Origin: Chryseobacterium sp. StRB126 | Lineage (GTDB): Bacteria; Bacteroidota; Bacteroidia; Flavobacteriales; Weeksellaceae | NCBI RefSeq assembly: GCF_000829375.1 | Contig: NZ_AP014624.1 | Coordinates: 2,046,001 to 2,110,000, forward strand | Reading direction: 5' to 3' | Length of the DNA: 64,000 nucleotides | Shown here: positions 28,053 to 36,356 of the stretch, piece by piece | Layout of the letters: each line of letters starts with the position of its first letter | Numbering within the stretch: the stretch's first letter is position 1 | Program-made: the position numbers and the translations under genes | Notes under the pieces: model-generated | The model's input: the letters and a program-made list of their open reading frames with translations, nothing else | Told to the model about the DNA's origin: nothing | The model's database searches: none

Positions 28053-29654
28053 ATGAAGAAATCAAATATAAAAATCAAAAGTTTAGTAATAACAGCAGCT
28101 GTAGCCATGTTATTTTCTACAACTTCCTGTATAAAAGATCTTGAAAGAGAGCCTATGACTGATGTTACAGCAGATGTTGTCTTTAAGGATTTTGGAAATT
28201 ATCAGAATGTATTAGCTAAATTATATGGAGGACTATCCATGGGTGGCCAAGTATCAGGAGACGGAGGAAATTATCCGGATAGTGATATAAGTGGGATCAA
28301 TGGCGGATTTTCACAGTATACAAGATTGATGTATACATTAAATGTTGTTTCCACAGATGAAGCGGTAATTGGTTGGAATGATGGGAATTTACATACTATT
28401 CATAAGATGACATGGGATTCTTCTAACGAATTCATCACTGCGATGTACTATAGAATCTATACAGAGATAGGACTTTGTAATGAGTTTTTGAGAAATGTAA
28501 CTGATGAAAAGCTTGCACAGAATGGTATTACAGGAAACAACCTTACTGAAGCTAAATATATGAGAGCGGAAGCTCGTTTCCTAAGAGCACAGTCTTATTA
28601 TCATGCCTTGGATATGTTTGGAAATGTACCTTTTGCAAAAGAAGATTATCTTCCGGGAGCAGTTGACGGACCTCCAAGAATAGAAAGAGCAGCTTTATTT
28701 AATTTCGTAGAACAGGAATTGTTGGCCAGTGCGAATGACATGAAGGAGGCAAAAACAAGTGTGTATGGACGAGCTGACAAAGCGGCTGCATGGGCATTAT
28801 TAGCAAGGCTTTATCTTAATGCAGGGGTTTATACAGGAACACAAAGAAACAATGACTGTATCACTTATTGTAACAAAGTAATTGGAGCCGGATATGCCTT
28901 GAAATCTGATTATAAATCACTTTTTCTTGCAGATAATGATCAAAACAATCCAGAAGCTATTCTAACGGTTAATTTTGATGGTATTAATACACAGACAAAC
29001 GGAGGAACAACTTATCTGGTTCATGCTGCAATAGGAGGTTCAATGAAAGCTTCTGACTTTGGAGTTAATGGAGGGTGGAGTGGCCTTAGAACTACTAAAT
29101 CATTTGTAGAAAAATTCCCAGCTAACGGAGCGGATAAAAGAGGAAACTTTTATACAGACGGACAAAATCTGGAAATTAATGATTTAGGATCATTCAATGA
29201 TGGATATGCATTCATTAAATATAAAAATGTTAAAAGCAACGGTTCTGCCGGATCTAATACAAATTGGGTAGAAACAGATATTCCATTGTATCGTTTAGCG
29301 GATATTTACTTGATGTATGCTGAAGCCACTCTTAGAGGAGGAAATGGAAATATGACGACTGCCGTAGAGTATGTAAATCAACTGAGACAAAGAGCTTATG
29401 GAAACGGAAGTGGGAATGTTTCATCTATTAATTTAGACTTTATATTAGATGAAAGATCAAGAGAATTATCTTGGGAAATGACAAGGAGATCAGATCTTAT
29501 CAGATTTGGGAAGTTTACATCCGGAGAATATTTATGGCCGTGGAAAGGAAATGTGAAAGGCGGAAAAGCAGTTGAAAGCTATAGAAATCTTTTCCCTATT
29601 CCGGCTAAAGATATCATAGCAAATCCTAATTTAATTCAAAACCCAGGTTATTAA
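28053..29654 (+). CDS. susD: SusD-family starch-binding lipoprotein
   Basis: A 533-residue RagB/SusD outer-membrane lipoprotein, starting 10 bases after susC. The lipobox is in MLFSTTSCIKDLEREP (lipidated Cys near residue 26). Typical motifs are EAKYMRAEARFLRAQSYYHALDMFGNVPF, KAAAWALLARLYLNAGVY and the C-terminal LDFILDERSRELSWEMTRRSDLIRFGKF. It caps the SusC channel and binds the oligosaccharide at the cell surface. Confidence 0.96.
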   Translation: MKKSNIKIKSLVITAAVAMLFSTTSCIKDLEREPMTDVTADVVFKDFGNYQNVLAKLYGGLSMGGQVSGDGGNYPDSDISGINGGFSQYTRLMYTLNVVSTDEAVIGWNDGNLHTIHKMTWDSSNEFITAMYYRIYTEIGLCNEFLRNVTDEKLAQNGITGNNLTEAKYMRAEARFLRAQSYYHALDMFGNVPFAKEDYLPGAVDGPPRIERAALFNFVEQELLASANDMKEAKTSVYGRADKAAAWALLARLYLNAGVYTGTQRNNDCITYCNKVIGAGYALKSDYKSLFLADNDQNNPEAILTVNFDGINTQTNGGTTYLVHAAIGGSMKASDFGVNGGWSGLRTTKSFVEKFPANGADKRGNFYTDGQNLEINDLGSFNDGYAFIKYKNVKSNGSAGSNTNWVETDIPLYRLADIYLMYAEATLRGGNGNMTTAVEYVNQLRQRAYGNGSGNVSSINLDFILDERSRELSWEMTRRSDLIRFGKFTSGEYLWPWKGNVKGGKAVESYRNLFPIPAKDIIANPNLIQNPGY

Positions 29655-29675
29655 TTCTAAAAACGTCTATTTAAA

Positions 29676-30782
29676 ATGAAAAATATATTTAAAATAATAA
29701 GTATGGTTTTCATAGGATTGCTAGTGATTTCCTGTGAAAAAGATGAAGATCAGGCCGTGCTTCAGCAAACAAAAAACTCTGCTTTGGCTTCAGATGCAAA
29801 AACTCTGGTTCTTCTCAGAGATAATGAAGCAGATAAAGCTGTTAAATTTGATTGGACGAACCCACAATATAATATTTCTGTTGTCTATAATAATTCATTG
29901 GAATTTGCAAAGAAAGATACAGGATTTAAAGATGCTAAAAGTGTTGATGTTAACGCAAAAGATCTATCTACAACTTATAGTGTTAAAGAGTTCAATAAAA
30001 TAATGAATGATGCGGGCTTTTTGCCTGAAAAAATAGTAGATGTTGATGTTAGAATGAAAACATCTGTGGGTAACGCAGTATTTTATTCTAATGTAATTTC
30101 TATGACCGTTACCCCCTACCTTGCTGAATATCCACCATTTTATTTAGTAGGAGAAGCTTCTGCAGTGGGATGGAATGCTGGAAATGCACAGTTGCTTTAT
30201 AAAGATGAGAATATCTCTACAATCTATACCTATTTGGAGAAAGGAAAAGCCTTCAGATTTTTAGGGCAACAAGCTTGGGACCCTACTAACTATAGCTTGG
30301 ATGCAGCAGGAATAAAAGATGGTAACAAATATTTCAAAACATGGTCCACAAACCTATCCGTGGCAGATGCTGAAAATATTAAATTTAATGGAGAGTCTGG
30401 GATTTACAAGATTGTTGTTGATTCAGAGCCAGTGAAGAAAACTCTTACTATTTCATCTTCTTCAATCAGTCTTTGGAATCCTACAAACTTATATTTAGTA
30501 GGATCTGTTAATGGTTGGAATATTGGAGGTGCTATCCCAATGACAAATTTAGGCGATGGTAAATTCGAACACATTATTGCTCTTTCAGCGGGAAGCCAAC
30601 TGAAATTCGTAGGCCAACAGAGCTGGGGAGAGCTAGAATGGGGAGACCTTAAAGCTGATAGCAATACAGGGTATCTGGCCCCTAAAGGGAGTAATGGTAA
30701 CATCAAGTTTGATGGTACAGGAGGAAACTATAAAATCACCGTAGATTTAAAATTAGGAGTCTACTCAATAAAGCCATTATAG
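29676..30782 (+). CDS. susE: SusE-type outer membrane starch-binding lipoprotein
   Basis: A 368-residue lipoprotein (MKNIFKIISMVFIGLLVISCEKDE, lipidated Cys near 20). The N-terminal SusE domain (about 35-145) is followed by two carbohydrate-binding repeats of the SusF/SusE kind, each starting FYLVGEASAVGWNAG or LYLVGSVNGWNIGG and containing GKAFRFLGQQAW or GSQLKFVGQQSWG. These bind starch on the cell surface. It lies 21 bases after susD and is followed by a strong terminator that probably lowers read-through into GH97. Confidence 0.92.
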   Translation: MKNIFKIISMVFIGLLVISCEKDEDQAVLQQTKNSALASDAKTLVLLRDNEADKAVKFDWTNPQYNISVVYNNSLEFAKKDTGFKDAKSVDVNAKDLSTTYSVKEFNKIMNDAGFLPEKIVDVDVRMKTSVGNAVFYSNVISMTVTPYLAEYPPFYLVGEASAVGWNAGNAQLLYKDENISTIYTYLEKGKAFRFLGQQAWDPTNYSLDAAGIKDGNKYFKTWSTNLSVADAENIKFNGESGIYKIVVDSEPVKKTLTISSSSISLWNPTNLYLVGSVNGWNIGGAIPMTNLGDGKFEHIIALSAGSQLKFVGQQSWGELEWGDLKADSNTGYLAPKGSNGNIKFDGTGGNYKITVDLKLGVYSIKPL

Positions 30783-30806
30783 AACATTAAGTTTAATTAT
30801 AAAAGC

Positions 30807-30847
30807 AAAGTGCTGCTTTACCGCAGCACTTTATCTATTTTTTTAAG
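30807..30847 (+). terminator. Terminator between susE and GH97
   Basis: AAAGTGCTGC (30807-30816), loop TTTACC, GCAGCACTTT (30823-30832), then a T-run (30838-30845). Confidence 0.88.
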
Positions 30848-30863
30848 TTAATAAATAGTCATT

Positions 30864-33017
30864 ATGAAGAAAATTACAGTTGGAGCACTCTTGCTCTCAA
30901 TGATGTTTACAGGTGTGAAAGCACAATCTTTAAAATCGCCGGATGGTAAATTTGAAATGAATTTCCAGTTAAAAGATGGAGTTCCTTTCTATAATCTGAA
31001 ATACAACGGGGTGGTGGTAGTTGAAGATTCAAAATTGGGATTGAGATTATTTAAAGACACAGCCATTAAATTTGCTTCTGAAATTGCCAAACCAGAAGAT
31101 GCAAAATATGACCTTAACAACGGTTTTGCGAAGGTAGATGAAAAAAGAGACTTCAAAAACGAGACCTGGCAGCCGGTTCTTGGGGAAAAGAAAAATTATA
31201 TCAACAACTACAATGAATTAGCCCTTACGCTTAATCAGGCTTCTACAGACAGAAGTATTGTAGTAAAATTCAGACTGTTTAATGATGGTCTGGGATTCAG
31301 ATACGAATTTCCACAACAGAAAAACCTTAATTATTTCGTAATCAGAGAAGAAGATTCTGAAATTGATTTCCCAACCGATATGAAGGCTTGGTGGATCGTA
31401 GCAGATTACGACTCTCAGGAATATCAGTATCAGGAAACAAAAGTTTCAGAAATTCCTGCAAAATGGGATAAAGCATTTGATGCTAATGCTTCTCAGACTT
31501 TGGTGAAAAATGCAGTTCAGTCTCCCTTAATGCTTAAAAAAGAAGGGAAGAGCCCTTTATACATTAATGTTGCTGAAGCTGCTGTACTAGATTATCCAGC
31601 TTCACACCTTGAAGTAGATGCTCAGAACTTTAAGTTTAAAACACACTTAACGGCTGACAGACAAGGGGCAAAAGGGTATATCCAGACCCCATCAGTAACC
31701 CCTTGGAGAACGATTATTGTTGCACCAAAAGCTGAAGAGGTAATGGATTCCAAAATGATCTTTAACCTGAACGAGCCTACAAAATACACAGATACCTCTT
31801 ATATTCATCCTACAAAATACATGGGAGTCTGGTGGGAAATGATTATCGGAAAATCTCAGTGGGCATATTCTACAGCTGAAAATGTTCATTTGGGTAAAAC
31901 AGACTTTGCAAAGTTAACTCCAAACGGAAAACATGCAGCAAATAATACGAAAGTTAAAGAATATATCGATTTTGCTGCTGAGAATGGATTCCAGGGATTA
32001 TTAATTGAAGGATGGAACATTGGATGGGAAGACTGGTTCGGACATTCTAAAGAGTTTGTTTTTGATTTCATTACTCCTTATCCGGATTTCGATATCAAAA
32101 TGCTAAACGATTATGCTCATTCAAAAGGAATTAAATTGATCATGCACCACGAAACTTCAGGTTCTGCTACGAACTATGAAAGATGGGCAGATAAAGCTTT
32201 CCAAACGATGAATAAATATGGCTATGATGCTGTAAAAACAGGATATGTAGGTGATATTATTCCAAGAGGAGAGCATCACTATTCTCAATGGACGATCAAT
32301 CATTATTATAGAATTGCTGAAAAAGCAAACGACTATAAAATTATGGTGAACTCTCACGAGTCTGTACGTCCTACAGGGGAAAGCCGTACCTATCCGAACT
32401 ACATCTCTGCAGAAGCGGCGCGAGGAACAGAGTATGAAGCATTCGGAGGGAATAAGCCGGATCATCAGACAGTACTTCCGTTTACAAGATGGATGGGAGG
32501 TTCTATGGATTACACACCGGGAATTTTCCAGACGAAATTAGACTATTATTTCCCTGGAGATGCACGTTTTGTAAAAACAACATTGGCAAAACAGCTTGCC
32601 TTATACGTAACGATGTATATGCCGCTTCAGATGGCTGCAGACCTTCCTGAGAATTATAAAAAGCATATGGATGCATTCCAGTTCATCAAAGATGTTGCTG
32701 CTGATTGGGATGATACGAAAATCTTATCTGCAGAACCGGGAGATTATGTAATTACTGCCAGAAAAGCAAAAGGTACAGAAAACTGGTTTGTAGGAGGTAT
32801 TACAGATGAAAACAAACGTGAATATACGGTGGATTTCTCATTCCTGGATAAAGGGCAAGCCTATGAAGCAACCATCTATGAAGATGGAAAAGATGCTGAT
32901 TATATCAATAATCCTCAGAGTTATCATATTTACAACAAAACAATCACAAGCAAATCAAAAATTAATTTTAAAATGGCTAGAAGTGGTGGTTTTGCAATAA
33001 CAATTAAAAAAAAGTAA
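30864..33017 (+). CDS. susB: Glycoside hydrolase family 97 alpha-glucosidase (SusB-like)
   Basis: A 717-residue secreted enzyme (MKKITVGALLLSMMFTGVKAQ signal peptide). An N-terminal beta-sandwich is followed by a (beta/alpha)8 barrel. Acidic residues lie in HHETSG (Glu430), NSHES (Glu499) and RGTEYE (Glu523). These line up, each 9 positions earlier, with SusB catalytic-site residues Glu439, Glu508 and Glu532 as I recall them. This points to an inverting alpha-glucosidase that frees glucose from malto-oligosaccharides in the periplasm. It is the fourth gene of the starch locus, 81 bases after susE and separated from it by a terminator. Confidence 0.95.
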   Translation: MKKITVGALLLSMMFTGVKAQSLKSPDGKFEMNFQLKDGVPFYNLKYNGVVVVEDSKLGLRLFKDTAIKFASEIAKPEDAKYDLNNGFAKVDEKRDFKNETWQPVLGEKKNYINNYNELALTLNQASTDRSIVVKFRLFNDGLGFRYEFPQQKNLNYFVIREEDSEIDFPTDMKAWWIVADYDSQEYQYQETKVSEIPAKWDKAFDANASQTLVKNAVQSPLMLKKEGKSPLYINVAEAAVLDYPASHLEVDAQNFKFKTHLTADRQGAKGYIQTPSVTPWRTIIVAPKAEEVMDSKMIFNLNEPTKYTDTSYIHPTKYMGVWWEMIIGKSQWAYSTAENVHLGKTDFAKLTPNGKHAANNTKVKEYIDFAAENGFQGLLIEGWNIGWEDWFGHSKEFVFDFITPYPDFDIKMLNDYAHSKGIKLIMHHETSGSATNYERWADKAFQTMNKYGYDAVKTGYVGDIIPRGEHHYSQWTINHYYRIAEKANDYKIMVNSHESVRPTGESRTYPNYISAEAARGTEYEAFGGNKPDHQTVLPFTRWMGGSMDYTPGIFQTKLDYYFPGDARFVKTTLAKQLALYVTMYMPLQMAADLPENYKKHMDAFQFIKDVAADWDDTKILSAEPGDYVITARKAKGTENWFVGGITDENKREYTVDFSFLDKGQAYEATIYEDGKDADYINNPQSYHIYNKTITSKSKINFKMARSGGFAITIKKK

Positions 33018-33057
33018 TTATTTTGTAAAAGTTTTCTTTTTCGTTTAATAAAATATC

Positions 33058-33065
33058 TATATTTG
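33058..33065 (+). promoter_or_regulatory. -7 box of the peptide cassette
   Basis: TATATTTG matches the Bacteroidota -7 consensus and leaves a 38-base leader before the precursor ATG. No good TTTG is found at the expected -33 distance, so strength is uncertain. Confidence 0.45.
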
Positions 33066-33103
33066 GGGAATTATTATAATTTATTAACCAAAACTATTTT
33101 ATC

Positions 33104-33322
33104 ATGAAAAAGAAACTAAAAATTACCAGTAACTTAGAGCAAAAGAACATCCTTAAAAAAGCGATGCAGTCTTCTGAAAATGTAGATTTGTATAAATCTA
33201 TTTTTGGTGGTGGAAGTACTATTATAGTATCACCTGATAATTGTAGCGTAACAGCTAGATCAGGAGCTTCGGCTGCTTATAACAGAGCTGATCAATTCTT
33301 ATTAGCTACCACTAAGCTATAA
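33104..33322 (+). CDS. Probable RiPP precursor peptide
   Basis: A 72-residue peptide without a signal peptide. The N-terminal half is charged and helix-like (MKKKLKITSNLEQKNILKKA), as in leader peptides. A glycine run follows (SIFGGGS, residues 32-38), then a C-terminal half low in charge and rich in Ser/Ala/Thr with single Cys47, Tyr59 (YNR) and Phe65. Directly downstream are an attenuator hairpin, a radical SAM/SPASM enzyme and two oxygenase-like proteins. The layout is that of a modified-peptide precursor followed by its maturation genes. The core sequence and modification sites are not known; with one Cys, a thioether ring peptide is less likely than carbon-carbon or hydroxyl modifications. 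Confidence 0.72.
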   Translation: MKKKLKITSNLEQKNILKKAMQSSENVDLYKSIFGGGSTIIVSPDNCSVTARSGASAAYNRADQFLLATTKL

Positions 33323-33339
33323 TTACTAAATTAAAATGT

Positions 33340-33373
33340 ATAGTTCTTCGCTATGGCGGAGAACTATTTTTTT
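33340..33373 (+). terminator. Attenuator-type terminator after the precursor gene
   Basis: ATAGTTCTTCGC (33340-33351), loop TATG, GCGGAGAACTAT (33356-33367), then seven T. It sits between precursor and radical SAM genes, which would give more precursor than enzyme mRNA. Confidence 0.85.
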
Positions 33374-33385
33374 ATTCTATAGGAT

Positions 33386-34630
33386 ATGATTACATCTTTT
33401 GTATTAAAGGTTGCAAGTAGATGCAATCTCAACTGTTCGTATTGTTACATGTATAATTTGGGTGATAAAACGTATCTGAAGCAGCCTAAATTCATGTCAA
33501 TTGATACCATAAAAGCCTTCGCAGCTAAACTTAATGAATATTGCCTGGAAAATAATTTGAATAATATACAGATTGTTTTTCATGGAGGAGAACCCTTATT
33601 AATATCCAAAGAGTTTTATCGTGAATCCATTAGGATTTTCACGGAAATACTTCCTGATAATTACTTTGATTTTGTCATCCAGACCAATGGTGTTGGATTA
33701 GATGATGAATGGTATCAGCTTTTTAATGAGTTGGATATCAGGGTAGGGATAAGTATAGACGGGCCTAAAGAATACCATGATAAATACCGTGTTTTTCATA
33801 ATGGAAAAGGCTCTTATGATGAGGTAAAAGAAGCAATTGTCTTGGGACAGGAGTATGGACTTAATGGAATTTTGTCTGTCATCAATATTAATATTCCTCC
33901 TCAGGAACTGTATGATGAAGTGAAGGAGCTTAACGTAAAAAGTCTTAATATTCTTCTGCCGGATGGTCATTTTGACCAACTTCCTGATGGAATGGAAAAA
34001 GAATTGGTTAATACAAAAAATTATACACCCTATGCAGATTGGCTTATAGAATTGTTTAAGATCTGGAAGAACGACAAAGAAAGGATGAGTGTGAGATTTT
34101 TTAAAACACTTATTGATCTGATTGTGGGTGAGGATGAAGGAGATCAGGTTTTAGGTAAAAATATCAATGGGGTTGCCGTACTGGAAACCAATGGGAATTT
34201 AGAAGTAGCAGACTTTATAAGAGCTTGCTATGAAGGAATTACCAGAAATAATATTAATATTCATACCCATGCTATTGGTGATGCTTCTAAAGATCGGCTT
34301 TTTGATGTTTATATGAATGCTCATTCAATGGTATCACAAAAATGCCTCAACTGTTCCATTTATGATTTTTGTGGTGGTGGATTTTTAGGTAATCGTTATT
34401 CTAACGAAAGAGGTTTTGATAATCCTACTATTTATTGTCATGATATGATTAAACTTATTACCTATATTCAGAATGATATTATAGACGGAATTCCAAAAGA
34501 AACCCAAGAGGAAATGGAGTTGTCTAAAGTTTCTTATGATGATATAGTCAATGAGATGGAATTTGAAACAGAAGAAATTATGATTGAAACTGAAGTTAAA
34601 GAGAAATTAATGCATTATCGTTTAGTATGA
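33386..34630 (+). CDS. Radical SAM/SPASM peptide-modifying enzyme
   Basis: A 414-residue enzyme. The radical SAM cluster motif CX3CX2C is CNLNCSYC (Cys13, 17, 20) followed by YMYN, and the SAM-binding GGEP is at 67-70. The C-terminal region has five cysteines (RACYEG, QKCLNCSIYDFCGGG, YCHD), as in SPASM or twitch domains that hold extra iron-sulphur clusters. The family includes peptide maturases that cross-link or epimerise residues. The C-x-Y-x-Y-N form resembles cyclophane-forming maturases, but that is a judgement by eye. Its stop overlaps the next start by four bases (ATGA), so translation is coupled. The likely substrate is the 72-aa peptide encoded just upstream. Confidence 0.9.
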   Translation: MITSFVLKVASRCNLNCSYCYMYNLGDKTYLKQPKFMSIDTIKAFAAKLNEYCLENNLNNIQIVFHGGEPLLISKEFYRESIRIFTEILPDNYFDFVIQTNGVGLDDEWYQLFNELDIRVGISIDGPKEYHDKYRVFHNGKGSYDEVKEAIVLGQEYGLNGILSVININIPPQELYDEVKELNVKSLNILLPDGHFDQLPDGMEKELVNTKNYTPYADWLIELFKIWKNDKERMSVRFFKTLIDLIVGEDEGDQVLGKNINGVAVLETNGNLEVADFIRACYEGITRNNINIHTHAIGDASKDRLFDVYMNAHSMVSQKCLNCSIYDFCGGGFLGNRYSNERGFDNPTIYCHDMIKLITYIQNDIIDGIPKETQEEMELSKVSYDDIVNEMEFETEEIMIETEVKEKLMHYRLV

Positions 34631-35460
34631 ATCTAAAGAAAGGAATGTATTTGGCTGGAGACTCTGGTTCTAACTGGAAAAATCAGCTTAAAATCAATAA
34701 AGGAGTAGTGGCCGAAAAAGTGGTCAATACAGGAATTGAATATTTTGATAATGCCTATTTACCTGATGATGAATGGCGGGATCTTACTGAGTCTGAATAT
34801 AAAATTCTCTCTTATTCAGAGAAAGGCAATAAAATGTTCAATACCTTAGGACTGGGCGAGATTCCGGATGAATTAAAGATCTTGTTTAAAGCAGTAAAGC
34901 TGGAGGAATGCAAGACTCTATTTGATGTTCAGCCTAAATTTCAGGAAGATGAAAAACTTACATTAAAGCTTAATAAAGTTTTAAATCAATTTCTTAATCA
35001 AAAATCCGATTCTCAGAAATACAATTTTCATCGTATTACAAGATGTCTTCCGGATATGCATACTACTACTTTTCATCTCCATAATAGGGAGCATATAAAA
35101 TATACGGGTTTGCATATAGACCAAAGTACAAAATTTACGCCCAATACAGCGTATAAATCAGACAATAGAATTTCCATCAATATTAGTGAAGAATCCAGAT
35201 ATCTGTATTTTGTAAATTTAACATTGAAACAAATTTATACCGATGTTAAGAAGCATCATCAGGATATTACTGTTACTTCAGATAATATTGTAGAATTATT
35301 TTTCTCCCTGTATCCGGATTATCCGGTAATCAGAATAGAAGTAAAACCTTACCAATATTATATTGCTCCAACAGATAATTTCATTCATGATGGAAGTACG
35401 CTGGGGAACAAAAAATTTGATATCACCATGGTATTTGTGGGAGAATTTAATAATTACTAA
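34627..35460 (+). CDS. Putative Fe(II)/2-oxoglutarate-type oxygenase, copy 1 of a tandem pair
   Basis: A 277-residue protein with no signal peptide. The C-terminal half shows a jelly-roll pattern with a possible metal triad: His163-x-Asp165 (GLHIDQST) and His254 (APTDNFIHDGSTLG), the spacing seen in Fe(II)/2-oxoglutarate oxygenases. The N-terminal 130 residues (MNLKKGMYLAGDSGSNWKN, PDDEWRDLTESEY) are shared with the next gene. It starts inside the radical SAM stop codon and is probably a tailoring enzyme, for example hydroxylating the same peptide. No family name is certain; the metal site is an inference from pattern. Confidence 0.6.
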   Translation: MNLKKGMYLAGDSGSNWKNQLKINKGVVAEKVVNTGIEYFDNAYLPDDEWRDLTESEYKILSYSEKGNKMFNTLGLGEIPDELKILFKAVKLEECKTLFDVQPKFQEDEKLTLKLNKVLNQFLNQKSDSQKYNFHRITRCLPDMHTTTFHLHNREHIKYTGLHIDQSTKFTPNTAYKSDNRISINISEESRYLYFVNLTLKQIYTDVKKHHQDITVTSDNIVELFFSLYPDYPVIRIEVKPYQYYIAPTDNFIHDGSTLGNKKFDITMVFVGEFNNY

Positions 35461-35465
35461 TCACT

Positions 35466-36338
35466 ATGAAACTCAAATCAGGAATCAAAATATACGGTGA
35501 GAATTTAGAAAATGTTTTAGAAATCAATTCTGGAGTTGCCCATCATTCAGAACAGGAACCTGTAGAAATTGTATTCAAAGACATTAAGTTCAAGGCACAA
35601 TATGAACCCAATGCACATTTGGCGAAAAGGGATTGGCGAAAACTTTCCGAGCAGGAACTTGATACTATAAAAGGAGACCATGTTAATAAGAAAGATTATA
35701 ATTCGGTTTTTATAGGAGAAATCCCTGAAGAATTGAAATCCCTGTTCCATCAGCTTAATCTTCATTCCGCTACTTCAGATAATGATGCATTTCAAAAATT
35801 CATTGAAAATAAAGAATTGGTTCAGGAACTAAATACCCATCTCAATGGGGTGTTGGATGAGATTTCATTGGCGCCTTATAGGTTTATGAGTATTGCAACC
35901 AACTATCCCAATAGTGAAGTGGTTTCTTTAAATAAAAGGAAATTACCTGAAAATTATACCTTTAAAGACATTCATTATATAGGAGTACATAAAGACAGTT
36001 CTAAAGATATGACCCTGCATACCTGTTATCAGTATGGAAACAGGTTTACCATCAATTTAGGTGAGCAATCTCGATATTTTTTATTTATTAATCTTACGAT
36101 GAAGCAGGCATGTAATATGCTTAAAGAAAAAGAAGAACTTAAGGAGGTAGAAATAACCAATGAAAATATTACAGATTATTTTTTAAAGCATTATCCGGCC
36201 TATCCTGTGATTAAAGTAAAGCAAGAACCCTATCAGTTTTACATTGCTCCTACGGATAACTGTTTTCATGATGGTACTACAATAGGCAATACAGCCATAG
36301 ATGTTGTAATGACTTATTTGGGTAAATTTTGTATATAA
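35466..36338 (+). CDS. Putative Fe(II)/2-oxoglutarate-type oxygenase, copy 2
   Basis: A 290-residue paralogue of the previous protein, 5 bases downstream. Aligned blocks include PYQFYIAPTDNCFHDGTTIGN (partner PYQYYIAPTDNFIHDGSTLGN), FTINLGEQSRYFLFINLTMKQ (partner ISINISEESRYLYFVNLTLKQ) and a shared GEIPxELK block. The candidate metal residues are kept: His175-x-Asp177 (GVHKDSS) and His268. Two related enzymes could act on different residues of one peptide or work as a pair. The overall identity looks moderate, so the duplication is not recent. Confidence 0.6.
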   Translation: MKLKSGIKIYGENLENVLEINSGVAHHSEQEPVEIVFKDIKFKAQYEPNAHLAKRDWRKLSEQELDTIKGDHVNKKDYNSVFIGEIPEELKSLFHQLNLHSATSDNDAFQKFIENKELVQELNTHLNGVLDEISLAPYRFMSIATNYPNSEVVSLNKRKLPENYTFKDIHYIGVHKDSSKDMTLHTCYQYGNRFTINLGEQSRYFLFINLTMKQACNMLKEKEELKEVEITNENITDYFLKHYPAYPVIKVKQEPYQFYIAPTDNCFHDGTTIGNTAIDVVMTYLGKFCI

Positions 36339-36356
36339 TTTAAATAATATTGAGGT

